Positions 33,608 to 43,719 of a stretch of 64,000 bases of DNA are shown in pieces. Position 1 is the stretch's first letter; every line of letters begins with the position of its first letter. The position numbers and the translations under genes were made by a program. The stretch covers positions 103,014 through 167,013 of the forward strand of contig NW_005200081.1 in NCBI RefSeq assembly GCF_000372725.1. The letters are read 5' to 3'. Below the pieces are notes generated by a model. The model had not been told where the DNA came from and did not search any database. It saw only the letters and a list, made by a program, of their open reading frames with translations. Origin of the DNA: Emiliania huxleyi CCMP1516. Its lineage: Eukaryota; Haptophyta; Isochrysidales; Noelaerhabdaceae.

Positions 33608-34904
33608 ATGTGGCTCCTTCAGGCTGGTGCGCTGTTGGCGTACGGCAGCCCGACGCCGGCTCGCGCCCGGACGGCTCGCATGGCAGCCACCGCGGATGCG
33701 CCGTTCTGGTTCGACCCTTGCCTCGAGTTTGGCCTCGACGAGCCCCGCCCAGACGCAGGCACCCTGCCGCTCCTGCTCGTGCTGCCTGGAGCGGACGGCT
33801 CTGGAATCACCGCGTGGATGCAGTTCCCGTCGCTCGCACAAGAGTACGCGGTGCGCGCCCTCTGCGTGCCGGCCGGCGACCGCTCGAGCCACGCCGACCT
33901 GGTGGCGCTCGTGTCGCAAGAGGTGCGGTCGGTCGGCGAGGGTCGCGAGCTCTTCCTGCTGGGAGAGTCGATGGGGTCCGGGGTCGCCATCGACGTCGCG
34001 CTCGACGTGCCGCAGGAGCTGTCCGGCCTGTTGCTCGTCTCCCCCGCGACCGGCTGGCACCGCAAGCTCGGCTACCGGATCCTGACCTGGAGAGACTCTG
34101 TCTTGGTCTCGAACCGCGGCCCGTGGCCGGCTCTGCTCCAGCTAGTCCTCACGCTGAGCTCGTACGAGCTGCTCGACGCCGCGCAGGTCTCCCTCCCTCG
34201 GCTACACCTCGGCCGCACCTCGGCCGCACCTCGGCCGCACCTCGGCCGCACCTCGGCCGCACCTCGGCCGCACCTCGGCCGCACCTCGGCCGCACCTCGG
34301 CCGCACCTCGGCTATAATCGCACGAGCTGCTCGGCGCCGCGCAGGTCGCATCCACCTTCCGACGGCTGCTCACCGGAGAGAAGTCGCCCCTTCTGCTCGG
34401 CGAGGCGCGGACGAAGTACGCCTGGCGCGTCGTCACCGCGCTGCCGGCAAGACTCGCCCTCTCCCCGGCGACGGCCTCGCACCGCAAGGGCTGGGCGGAG
34501 CCCACGTTCGCCGCCGGCAGACGGGTGGCCGAGCTGCAGGTCCCGGTGCTGTGCGTGGCCGGGACAGCCGACCTCCGCGTGCCTGCCGCGGACGAGGCTC
34601 GACGCTTCGAGCGCGAGGTCTGAGTCACGCGGCCTCATCTCCACCCTGTCTCGACCCTTCTGAACCCTCTCTCGGCCGCGTCTCGACCTGTCTCGGCTAC
34701 ATCTCGGATACATCGAACCCAGCAACCCTTTTCAGGGTTCCTCTCGATTGCAAGGTGTCGCGCTGCCGGTGCGTCTACGTCGAGGGCGCGGGGCACGCCG
34801 GCGCGACAGACGATCGGCTCGACTTGCGCGCCGAGCTCGCTGCGTGGCGAAGGGAAGTGATAGAGGTGAGCCGGAAGGAGCCCACCACGGCCGCGACGGT
34901 CTGA
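33608..34904 (+). CDS. Alpha/beta hydrolase, phytyl ester synthase / esterase-lipase-thioesterase type
   Basis: Three exons, 33608-34186, 34345-34617 and 34755-34904, give 333 aa. After a leader (MWLLQAGALLAYGSP, possibly a plastid leader) comes LPLLLVLPGADGSGITAW (oxyanion region), the nucleophile elbow LFLLGESMGSG (Ser), and YVEGAGHAG with the likely catalytic His. The GADGSG...GESMG pairing is typical of plant phytyl ester synthases and related diacylglycerol acyltransferase-like hydrolases that store phytol and fatty acids in plastids. Plant enzymes are longer, with an extra acyltransferase domain that is absent here. Intron 1 (34187-34344) is bounded by a 26-bp direct repeat and filled with a CTCGGCCGCAC 11-mer array. 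Confidence 0.7.
34164..34347. repeat. 26-bp direct repeat bounding intron 1 of the hydrolase
   Basis: Copies 34164-34189 and 34322-34347 differ at one base. Both contain GCGCAG|GTC, supplying exon end plus donor in one copy and acceptor plus exon start in the other. Confidence 0.9.
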
Positions 34905-34989
34905 CGCATCACAGAAAAAAAGAAGGCGTGAAGATATTTTTTCTTTCACTTTGGCACGGCTCGGCGAGGGGCTCACGGCGGGGTCGCAC

Positions 34990-36470
34990 ACGGCGGGGGT
35001 GTGACTGGGCCGCTGTGGAGCGATGTGGTCAGGGGAACAACGAGACACAAATGGGACAAGCGTCAGCGGATCAAGGATCAGCACGGCGAGCGCGAGATTG
35101 AATTCGCCGACGTGGATGATCATAACGTGGTGACAAAGACCGTCATGGGAGCGCGGGTGCTGCGCGGGTGCGGCAGCTAGCAGGCGAGGAGGGCGGCACT
35201 AAAGCGGACCCGCTGTGTCCGATCGTGCGGCTATGCGGAAAGCCGCGCAGCAATGGACCGAGGAAGATGAGAACCCGCCTAGAGCGACAATGGCGCACTT
35301 GCTTAGCAGCGCCTGCCTGGGGAATAGGGAGCAGGCCAGATGGTTCCTCAGAGTAGCGCGAGCGCAGACGGGGACGGCGATCAGCAAAGTAGCACAGGCG
35401 GCACCCGACTCCAAGGATACGCTGAAGACGCTGAGGATGGCGCATGTCGCTGCGCTGAAGGGCTCACGCTATAGGGTGCTGGATGAGGACGGGTACGATG
35501 CGCTAGCCCCCGCAGTCGGGGGGGTGTTGCCAGCACTGGTAGATGACCGCTCGGAGAAGAGCCGGAGGGACCTTGGCGCCGGGGTCACGAGGAACTTGCA
35601 AGTCGTGGCCGAGGCGGCGACGGGAGCGGTGCAGAGGTGGATCCAGCTCAACGATGAGGCTACCGCGCGCATAATGAAGAGAGAGGAACACATCGAGTGG
35701 CTGAGGAAGCTCTTCGCTGGGTGGGAGGAGGCCCGGTCGGCCTTGAGGGAGTCGCGGAGGAGGAGGGATAACGGAGGTAACGTGCGGACAGGCCAGCAGC
35801 CAGTGGGACGAAGACGAGGGCCGCGATGGCAGCTCAAGCGGGAGGGAGCGGAGACAGTGGGCAGCGAGCGAAGTGGGTGAGACTGATGATGCTCCTTCGA
35901 CTTAGGGAGCGGTTCAGCTGCTGGGCGGGCTTCAGGGTGGTGCTCACGAGAAAAGGAATCGACGCGATGTACAAAGCATACAAGAAGAGGAGAAAGAAGA
36001 GGACGGACATCGGTGATGACGAAACAGAAACTAGCGCAGGCGAGAGCAGGGCAGACCCGGAGATGGGGGAGTCGGAGCAGACGGCATCGGCCGCCGAGGG
36101 AATGTTGGGAAGAGGCACGAGGAGGGCGGCGACCTCAACCGACTATGGATGACCCGTCGCCAGACGACGCAGGGCAGACGACGGGGAGGCGGAGCAGACG
36201 CGCAGGGCGAGACGAGGGAGGGAGCAGGACGTTGCGGAGATCAGCAGGAGGATGTACGAAGACATTAAGAGTAGCAGGGACCCGAGGGACCATGTGGAAG
36301 ACGGCTAGTGCTAGTGCTAGACGGCTAGTGCTAGTCCCCCACCGGGAGGACGACCCCGGCTAGTCGCCGACCACACACCCACAAAGAACCCTGCACAAAG
36401 ATCGCACGGGCGGGGACCTGTTCCTTTTCACCCATCTCACAGTAGAGGTGTCCGTTTTCTTATTTATCAT
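34990..36470 (+). mobile_element. Non-LTR retroelement, family A, longer copy
   Basis: Consecutive frames in one direction: to 35179 (RQRIKDQHGEREIEFADVDD... stop), about 35230-35880 (MRKAAQQWTEEDENPPRA...), about 35826-36152 (MAAQAGG...), and the same terminal ORF and 3' UTR as 18972-19285 (36142-36465), ending TTCTTATTTAT. No reverse transcriptase motif (FADD box) is visible, so this is the 3' part of an element or a decayed copy. The second frame resembles the tail of a retroelement polyprotein by composition only. Confidence 0.6.
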
Positions 36471-36658
36471 CGCGCTGGCCGAGACGGGTGTCGGGTCATG
36501 CTCATGGTTCGCCCCTCTCTGTGGTGCTCGCACACGCGCAACACCGAACACGACCCCCCCGCGCGATACACACCACACCACACACGCCGCACGCCGCCAG
36601 AGGCAGTCTCGAGTGTGCTCAGGTGAGCTGCTCATTCTTCCATCGCGGCCTCAAAGGC

Positions 36659-39600
36659 TTAAACAAAGGCGGAGGCGTCGGCTTCCCCCTCCAGCTCCTT
36701 GCTGGGGTCTGCCGCCTCATCGGCCTCGAAGCGCGAGAACGCAAAGTGGGTCTCGTAGGGCGATGCCACTTCGTACATGGCCGCACTGCCTGCGCACACG
36801 CACGGAGCGCGAGTCAGATGACACAAGACTTTACGCCACCCTGTATCCGCACAGCTGCGCGCCTTCGATCGCGCCCTCGGCCATGGCGCTCGTCTTGAAG
36901 CGGCCAAGACGCCCGAGCTCGTGACTCGAGCCACCGCCATCTCGCCGGCGGCCGTCTCGATCTCGCCGCTCGTGAGCTGTGTCGACAGCACGCCCTGCCC
37001 CGAGACGACGTGGTACAGGAGCACGCTCGTCAGCGCGCCGGACGGGTCGGCGAGCAACGCGTCGAGGGTGCCGGCGGGCAGCGCGCTGAAGGCGGCGTCC
37101 GTCGGAGCGAAGACGGTGAAGGGGCCGTCGCCGTCGAGTGCGCCGACGAGCTCAGCGGCGACGAGCGCGGCCTCGAGGGTCTGGTGCGATGGGCTCGCCG
37201 CCACGATGGCTGCGATGGAGGGCGGCGGCGGCGGCGGCAGGGGCGGCGGCGGCGACGGCGGCGGCGTGAGCACCCTGTCGATGACATGGACCACGCCGTT
37301 GCGCGCAATGATGTCGGCGACGGTCACCTGTGCATCGTTGATGAAGACGCCCGAGCTCGTGACTCGAGCCACCGCCATCTCGCCGGCGGCCGTCGCGATC
37401 TCGCCGCTCGTGAGCTGTGTCGACAGCACGCCCTGCCCCGAGACGACGTGGTACAGGAGCACGCTCGTCAGCGCGCCGGACGGGTCGGCGAGCAACGCGT
37501 CGAGGGTGCCGGCGGGCAGCGCGCTGAAGGCGGCGTCCGTCGGAGCGAAGACGGTGAAGGGGCCGTCGCCGTCGAGTGCGCCGACGAGCTCAGCGGCGAC
37601 GAGCGCGGCCTCGAGGGTCTGGTGCGATGGGCTCGCCGCCACGATGGCTGCGATGGAGGGCGGCGGCGACGGCGGCGGCGTGAGCACCCTGTCGATGACA
37701 TGGACCACGCCGTTGCGCGCAATGATGTCGGCGACGGTCACCTGTGCATCGTTGATGAAGACGCCCGAGCTCGTGACTCGAGCCACCGCCATCTCGCCGG
37801 CGGCCGTCGCGATCTCGCCGCTCGTGAGCTGTGTCGACAGCACGCCCTGCCCCGAGACGACGTGGTACAGGAGCACGCTCGTCAGCGCGCCGGACGGGTC
37901 GGCGAGCAACGCGTCGAGGGTGCCGGCGGGCAGCGCGCTGAAGGCGGCGTCCGTCGGAGCGAAGACGGTGAAGGGGCCGTCGCCGTCGAGTGCGCCGACG
38001 AGCTCAGCGGCGACGAGCGCGGCCTCGAGGGTCTGGTGCGATGGGCTCGCCGCCACGATGGCTGCGATGGAGGGCGGCGGCGGCGGCGGCGGCGGCGACG
38101 GCAATAGGGGTCCTGCCACGGTGATCGCGATCTTTTGACCGGCCATGCAGTGGAACCCCACCGAGCAGATGTAGTAAAACGTGCCTGGTTGATCCATTGT
38201 GATGGACAGCCTTCCTCCGCTTGACGGTGCCACCAGCTGCTGCCCGTCTAGCACGCAGCTGTCGAAGTCTGTCTTCGAGAGTGACATAACCACATTGTGA
38301 TAGCCACTCCACGCAAAGGTGATGACCTGTCCGACCTCGGCCGTCATCTCGCCTGGGCTCATCGGGATGGACCATGCCAGTGTCGTTGCCACCGACTTGC
38401 GTGTTCGCGCCCTCGGAGAAAGCTCCACGCAGCCATCGGAGGCTCTCTGACCGTCGGGAAACGGCACCGTGTGAAGCTCATCGACGGCGGGCCTCTGGAC
38501 ATGAAGGCAAGTGCCTCCGGGCCAAACCACGTCAATAGACTCTACGGCCGTGACAGGTCCAAGCCCAAAGTGAGCGACGGGCTCCATCTGGCAAAGATAT
38601 CCCGAGCCAGCGTCGATGATGCGCATCTGCGTGCGGCCCGAAGCCGTTAGCCTAACCACAGCACCGCGCGCAGGAGCGCCGTGCGTGGTCAGCGGCATCA
38701 CTCGCAAGTAATGGTTGTCGCGGCCAAGCGCCGGGCTGAAGAGCGAGAGCGGCTGCGCTTGAGACTCTCCGTGGCTCACCAACAGCTCAAGCAGCCCGTC
38801 GCCATCCAGGTCTGCCACAGCGGCGCCGGTGCCGTGGCCGTCAGTGTCCACGGCGGCGCCAGCGTTGATGAGGGTCCAGTCCTCGTCGGTAGGAAGCCGG
38901 CGAAAGAGCCGATTCTCTCCGGGTATGTTGTTCCAGAATATCTCCTCGTATCCATCGTTGTCAAAGTCGGCGACGATGACGGTTCGTATAGGGGACGCCT
39001 CGGCCATGGCGGCAGGGGCCTTGTCCGTGAAGCTCGCCCCACCCGCTGTGTCGCGTGACTGCTCGAACAGCCGGTGCTCTCCGTTCCAATTCCCGTAGAC
39101 GATGTCCACGAGGCCGTCTCCGTTTGCATCAAACAGTGCTGTCCCGCGCCCAGTGTAGTTTGGGTCGTCGAGCCCCACTGCTTGAGCCATGTCACTAAAG
39201 GTGCCGTCGCCGTTGTTCCTAAACATGAAGTTGGCTCTGTGTCCCAGCCGCCGCCTGTGTCGATGTGCGCTGGTATTCACCGTGCCTTCTCGCGCGGCCA
39301 ACTGCCGCCCACCATTCCAACCCTCGTTGTTTGCAAAGATGTCCACGTTGGAGGAGAGGATCGGGCCGGCCACGAGAGCTCGCCCTCCCGTCGTGAGATC
39401 GACCCCCGCTTCTGGCGCCACGTCTATGAGCGTACGCCCGTCGCTGCCAGCCTCGAAGAGCTTCATCGCACCTCCATAATTTGCAACCATGATCCCGAAT
39501 TTACCATCTGCGTGCCGATCGACGCAGGCGCACGAGCGTCCAGCGACGTAATTAGCGGTGCCCTGGTTCTGTGGGAGGGCGAAGAGCTCGACGTGCTCCC

Positions 39601-40171
39601 TCCTCGCGTCGTCGAAGTCGATCAGCTTGTCTGACGTTGAGGTCGAGCCCGAGTACTGGTCCGTGTTGAGCACATACAACTCCTCGTGCCCGTCGCCGTC
39701 AATGTCACACGCAGCCACACCAATGGCGCGGTGCTCGGCGTCCTGGAGGGTCGGGCTGCTGAGCGCAATATCCTGGTAGCTGCTCCCGTCCCACTCGAAG
39801 GCTTGGTTGGCGGCTCCATATCCAGCCACGACGAACTCAAAGTTGCCATCGCCGTCAGTGTCAGTCACTGCCACGCCGTAGTTTAGCTGCGCTGGATTGG
39901 AGGCGAGTCTTTCACTCACGTCGATAAAGAAGTCGGGGCCTGGGGGAGGAATGTATTCGTAGGCGGGGCACGCCGCACTGCTGGTGATAGCGTCAGTCTC
40001 GCAGGCGTCCCACGCCATTTGGCAACGACCGTCGCAGAAGGAGCAAGGCGAGCCGCGGCTGTCACTCACGCATTTGGAGCAGTCTGCGCCATTTCCGCCA
40101 CAGTGCCCGCCAGCAACCGGGCGGCAGGCAAGCACGAGGAGCAGGGCCGGCGCGAGAAGGCGCACACCCAT
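36659..40171 (-). CDS. Large secreted protein: FG-GAP/VCBS repeats, ASPIC/UnbV, cupredoxin-like and three fasciclin domains
   Basis: One open frame of about 1,170 aa from ATG 40171. Signal peptide MGVRLLAPALLLVLACRPVAG, then a Cys-rich segment (about 25-60). FG-GAP/VCBS calcium-binding repeats follow (TDTDGDGNFEF, CDIDGDGHEELYV, FDANGDGLVDIVYG, ADFDNDGYEEIFW, ADLDGDGLLELLV), then an ASPIC/UnbV-like stretch (GLGPVTAVESIDVVWPGG), as in CRTAC1. A cupredoxin-like domain holds YHNVVMS and YYICSVGFHCMAGQKIAITV, giving a likely His-Cys-His-Met type I copper site. Three fasciclin (FAS1) repeats, nearly identical in DNA, are joined by poly-Pro linkers. The third is cut short at about 36909, after which the sequence changes. 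An adhesive extracellular role is inferred. No introns in 3.2 kb, unusual here. Confidence 0.8.
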   Translation of the reverse strand: MGVRLLAPALLLVLACRPVAGGHCGGNGADCSKCVSDSRGSPCSFCDGRCQMAWDACETDAITSSAACPAYEYIPPPGPDFFIDVSERLASNPAQLNYGVAVTDTDGDGNFEFVVAGYGAANQAFEWDGSSYQDIALSSPTLQDAEHRAIGVAACDIDGDGHEELYVLNTDQYSGSTSTSDKLIDFDDARREHVELFALPQNQGTANYVAGRSCACVDRHADGKFGIMVANYGGAMKLFEAGSDGRTLIDVAPEAGVDLTTGGRALVAGPILSSNVDIFANNEGWNGGRQLAAREGTVNTSAHRHRRRLGHRANFMFRNNGDGTFSDMAQAVGLDDPNYTGRGTALFDANGDGLVDIVYGNWNGEHRLFEQSRDTAGGASFTDKAPAAMAEASPIRTVIVADFDNDGYEEIFWNNIPGENRLFRRLPTDEDWTLINAGAAVDTDGHGTGAAVADLDGDGLLELLVSHGESQAQPLSLFSPALGRDNHYLRVMPLTTHGAPARGAVVRLTASGRTQMRIIDAGSGYLCQMEPVAHFGLGPVTAVESIDVVWPGGTCLHVQRPAVDELHTVPFPDGQRASDGCVELSPRARTRKSVATTLAWSIPMSPGEMTAEVGQVITFAWSGYHNVVMSLSKTDFDSCVLDGQQLVAPSSGGRLSITMDQPGTFYYICSVGFHCMAGQKIAITVAGPLLPSPPPPPPPPSIAAIVAASPSHQTLEAALVAAELVGALDGDGPFTVFAPTDAAFSALPAGTLDALLADPSGALTSVLLYHVVSGQGVLSTQLTSGEIATAAGEMAVARVTSSGVFINDAQVTVADIIARNGVVHVIDRVLTPPPSPPPSIAAIVAASPSHQTLEAALVAAELVGALDGDGPFTVFAPTDAAFSALPAGTLDALLADPSGALTSVLLYHVVSGQGVLSTQLTSGEIATAAGEMAVARVTSSGVFINDAQVTVADIIARNGVVHVIDRVLTPPPSPPPPLPPPPPPSIAAIVAASPSHQTLEAALVAAELVGALDGDGPFTVFAPTDAAFSALPAGTLDALLADPSGALTSVLLYHVVSGQGVLSTQLTSGEIETAAGEMAVARVTSSGVLAASRRAPWPRARSKARSCADTGWRKVLCHLTRAPCVCAGSAAMYEVASPYETHFAFSRFEADEAADPSKELEGEADASAFV
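36909..38090. repeat. Three near-identical tandem FAS1-coding units
   Basis: The motif CTCGTGACTCGAGCCACCGC recurs at about 36916, 37357 and 37774; spacing 441 and 417 bp. The units look almost base-identical apart from linker length and one substitution. The 36909 end stops in mid-domain. Confidence 0.9.
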
Positions 40172-40275
40172 GCTTCTTGGTAAGAGAGGAACCGTTCTTG
40201 GGAAGAGAGGAACCGGGCGGCAGGCAGGCGCGAGGAGCAGGGCCGGCGCGAGAAGGCGCACACCCAGCTTCTTGG
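40100..40275. repeat. Duplicated signal-peptide segment
   Basis: About 65 bp at 40115-40180 is repeated at 40207-40272 (shared GGAGCAGGGCCGGCGCGAGA and AGGCGCACACCCA). On the minus strand the copy at 40171 retains ATG, while the upstream copy reads CTGGGT at that place and has lost the start codon. Confidence 0.85.
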
Positions 40276-40398
40276 TAAGATGCTTCTTGTGTAGAGAGGA
40301 GGCTCGACCCGAACGGATTCGACCTCTCCTGGCAATCTGCTCCCACCTCTCTCTCCAGTGCTTGGTCACTCCGTTCAAAGAATGAAAAGACGCACACA

Positions 40399-40640
40399 AA
40401 GAAAGAAAGAAAACAGAGAGCCTGGGAGGACGGCACGCCGCCACCCCGGTTTTCTGCTTTCTTTGCGCACACAACACTAGTCCCGTGCCTCGTGTTGTGC
40501 GAGGGAGATTTCCTAAATTCTTTTCGCAGTGTTGCACGCCAGTCCTGCTGCCTAGTAAGAAAGAAAGAAAACAGGCACCCAAGGGAGGGATGGGTGGACG
40601 GCACGCCGCTACCACACAGGGATTTCCCGTGCCTAGTGTC
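40399..40640 (-). mobile_element. Two family B retroelement 3' tails in minus orientation
   Basis: Minus-strand pieces of the GTGGCGGCGTGCCGTCC 3' UTR with (TTTC)n tails: about 40404-40440 and 40557-40629. The second is flanked by TGCCTAGT on both sides (40549-40556 and 40630-40637); the first has a weaker CGCACACAA duplication. Confidence 0.75.
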
Positions 40641-40793
40641 GTGGAGTGCATTCCAAAATTCTTTTTGGCGTTCCGCGGCAAATTCTTTTCGCGTCTAGTG
40701 TCGTTGGGGTAAAATTCTTTTCGCACACCCTGTTGTGCGCACCGCGGCGCTGCTCGGACTGCACGCGACTGCACGCGGGCACCGGCTCGCCAG

Positions 40794-41532
40794 ATGGGCA
40801 AGGCGGACAAGAATGGCGGCTTCCTCGCGCCCAAGTCGATCGCCAACCGCATCAAGGCGAAGGGGCTGCAGAAGCTGCGATGGTACTGCCAGATGTGCAA
40901 CAAGCAGTGCCGCGACGAGAACGGGTTCAAGTGCCACTGCATGTCGGAGTCGCACCAGCGGCAAATGGCGATGTTCTCGGAGAACTCGGGCAAGTACATG
41001 GACGAATTCTCGCGCGAGTTTGAGGAAGGGATGATGGAGATCATTGGCCGCAAGGCGCGCTCGCAGCGGTGCAGCGCAAACGTCGTCTACCGCGAGTACA
41101 TTGCGAACCGGCACCACTTCCACATGAACTCGACGATATGGGAGACGCTGACCGACTTCATCATGTACCTCGGCCGCGAGGGCAAGTGCGAGGTCGACGA
41201 GACCGAGAAGGGCTGGTTCGTGACGTATGTCGACCGCGACCCCGAGAAGCTGCGCAAGCTGGAGGAGCGAGCGAAGCGCGAGCGGACCGAGCTCGACTCG
41301 TCGGAGAGGCACGAGCGCGACCTGATGCGGCAGGCGAAGGCGGCTCGTGAGGCGCTCGGCGACGGCGCCCTCGCCCCTTCCGCCACCGAGCTGCAGCGCA
41401 CAGACCCCGACCAAAAGGTTGCCCTCTCCCTCGGCGGCGGCGGCGGCCCCTCCAAGGGCAAGGCGAGGCTCGCCGCCCCACTCGCGGCGGGAGGCGCGTC
41501 TCTCTTCGGCGCGGACGACGGCGCGGGCACCA

Positions 41533-41584
<52 letters not shown>

Positions 41585-42380
41585 TGGCAAGGCCAAGCCG
41601 CCGAGCGGGATCGCGTCTCTGATGGCGGAGGAGCAGCGGCGGAAGGAGGCGGCGGCGCGGAGGGAGGCGGAGGACAAGGTGGCGGCGGCGGCGGCGGCGG
41701 CCCCGCCTTCCGACGCGTGGCTAACGCGCGCGCGGCCGGAGCGAGCAGGTGTGCTTGCGGCAGGACCTGTGGCCGGCTGAGGTTTGCCGTGTGGGGAGAG
41801 GGTAGGCGCGGGATCGTCGTCAAGTGCCTGCACATTTCATACTNNNNNNNNNNNNNNNNNNNNNNNNNNNNNNNNNNNNNNNNNNNNNNNNNNNNNNNNN
41901 NNNNNNNNNNNNNNNNNNNNNNNNNNNNNNNNNNNNNNNNNNNGTCGCCGCCCACCGCCGACCAGGACCTCGAGACGGTCATCCCGAAGGAGGGCGCGCG
42001 CGTCGCCGTCGTGGGTGGAGAGCACGGCGGCACCCCCCACTCCCCCCCCCCCCGCTGCCGCCTCCCACGCTTCCCCTCACCCTCCCTGATGTCTCGCCGC
42101 AGGCACCACCGCCACCGTGCGCTCCATCGACATGGACGCCTTCTCGGTGGTCGTGCGGCTCGAGGACCTAGAAGCGGAGCACAGACACCCGTGCCTTCCG
42201 ACTAGAGACGACACGCTCTCCGGGTCGTCTTAGCCCTCGTGTACGATGCCCTGAGCACACTGCACGGCACCGTCTGCGCCCTGACCGGTGTGTGCATGCC
42301 GTAGGCTCGAGGACGGACCGCGCGCCGGGGCAGAGCTACCTCTCGAGTACGAGGCCGTGTGCAAGCTCGACTCCCGCTAG
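40794..42380 (+). CDS. KIN: KIN17 DNA/RNA-binding protein
   Basis: Exons 40794-41725, 41806 into the gap, (gap 41844-41943) to 42029, 42103-42157 and 42305-42380. The N-terminus MGKADKNGGFLAPKSIANRI is followed by GLQKLRWYCQMCNKQC and a CHCMSESHQRQM zinc finger (C-x2-C...H-x5-H type). Next is the winged-helix domain (YIANRHHFHMNSTIWETLTD, GREGKCEVDETEKGWFV). A Gly-run linker and a Lys/Arg/Glu-rich helix (SGIASLMAEEQRRKE) lead to a KOW-type end (LETVIPKEGARVAVVGG, VRSIDMDAFSVVVRLEDG). KIN17 acts in mRNA processing and the DNA damage response in the nucleus. Three of the introns I could place have GC donors. About one exon piece is lost in the gap. Confidence 0.92.
41844..41943. other. Assembly gap of 100 N
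   Basis: Exactly 100 N, inside the KIN17 gene; the size is probably nominal. The missing sequence should encode the middle of the KOW-like domain. Confidence 0.99.
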
Positions 42381-42507
42381 CCGCGCTTCGGGTCGCCATC
42401 AGACCTCGCCGAGGTAGTCGTTCGCTAGACATGAGACAGAGAGAGAGCGTAATCATCCCGCGCAGAACGCGCACATACCCGCGGCGGGGCGGCAACGGTG
42501 GCGGAAC

Positions 42508-43133
42508 AGCGCAAAGCGGCAACCGAACACCCGGAACAGCTGGGCCGAAGCAACTCTCACTGGGCTCACTGCGGATCGAGGACCCGGTGCTAGCGATAGA
42601 GAAAACATTGTGTAGAGAGTTACTCTGTATAACCACACAGCTCGAGTGACACAGGCTGTCAGCCTATTCGCACTGGCAACCAGCTTCACTTTTTTGCGTG
42701 TTGTTTGTCCTGAAAGCTGAATGACGAAGTCGCGTCTCGCGGCCGCGAACACGCGAGACGCGCCACACCGAGCTCTCCCGCGACGAGAGGTCGCGCGACT
42801 GGACGATTCCAATTCGCTTCAGCGCAAAGCGGCAACCGAACACCCGGAACAGCTGGGCCGAAGCAACTCTCACTGGGCTCACTGCGGATCGAGGACCCGG
42901 TGCTAGCGATAGAGAAAACATTGTGTAGAGAGTTACTCTGTATAACCACACAGCTCGAGTGACACAGGCTGTCAGCCTATTCGCACTGGCAACCAGCTTC
43001 ACTTTTTTGCGTGTTGTTTGTCCTGAAAGCTGAATGACGAAGTCGCGTCTCGCGGCCGCGAACACGCGAGACGCGCCACACCGAGCTCTCCCGCGACGAG
43101 AGGTCGCGCGACTGGACGATTCCAATTCGCTTC
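42508..43133. repeat. Perfect 313-bp tandem duplication
   Basis: 42508-42820 and 42821-43133 are identical by eye. Each unit contains inverted pieces (GTCTCGCGGCCGCGAACACG... with TCGCGAGAC-type arms). No gene recognised inside. Confidence 0.9.
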
Positions 43134-43719
43134 GTCTTGCCACAAGTGCGAGATCACGCGGCTCGCGCCTCGAGGGATAAATAAATAAAAACGGTCAAAC
43201 TCTGAGACGAGACGATGGGATTTAGGGACATTTTCATGTGTCCCCCGCGCCCGGAGCGGCTCGCTGCCCACTTGTTGCGGTATGCCCCCCCCCCCCCCCC
43301 CCCGGCGCCGCGCGCTACACGGGTCACGGCTCTCTCGCGCGGCGACCGTGTCGCGACGCACACCCCGCACACGGAGTTCGGACATCGCGCTCATCGGAGA
43401 CACACGACACGTGCCCACCGTGGAGCGCAGATCCGCAGGGCGGGACGCGCTCCTTAAATCCGTTTGGCAGTCGATTGTTTCTTTCTTTGTTTACGCGCTC
43501 AGCGCGCCTCTGGGTGCACCACACAGAGCTCAAAGGATCAAAAAAAGGCGCGGGGCGTGGGGGTTATGGTACAACAACAACATATGTGGGACATGCCACT
43601 CATGGAAGGCGCGCTCCCTCGGCGGGACTCCCTCACCGATCCGCCATCGCCGAGGAAGGAACGCTCGCCCGAGTATGATCTTTGCACTGTGGGAGTGCGC
43701 GGAGGCCACAGCTCTTCCC

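Noticed and set aside
36921..38138. Long + strand frame (405 codons) opposite the fasciclin gene
   Set aside because: Antisense shadow of the tandem FAS1 repeats. The minus strand carries recognisable domains, and the + frame is a low-diversity repeat.
40172..41053. Upstream extension of the large secreted protein's frame to 41053
   Set aside because: The extension runs through retroelement tails and into the antisense of KIN17. A signal peptide begins at ATG 40171.
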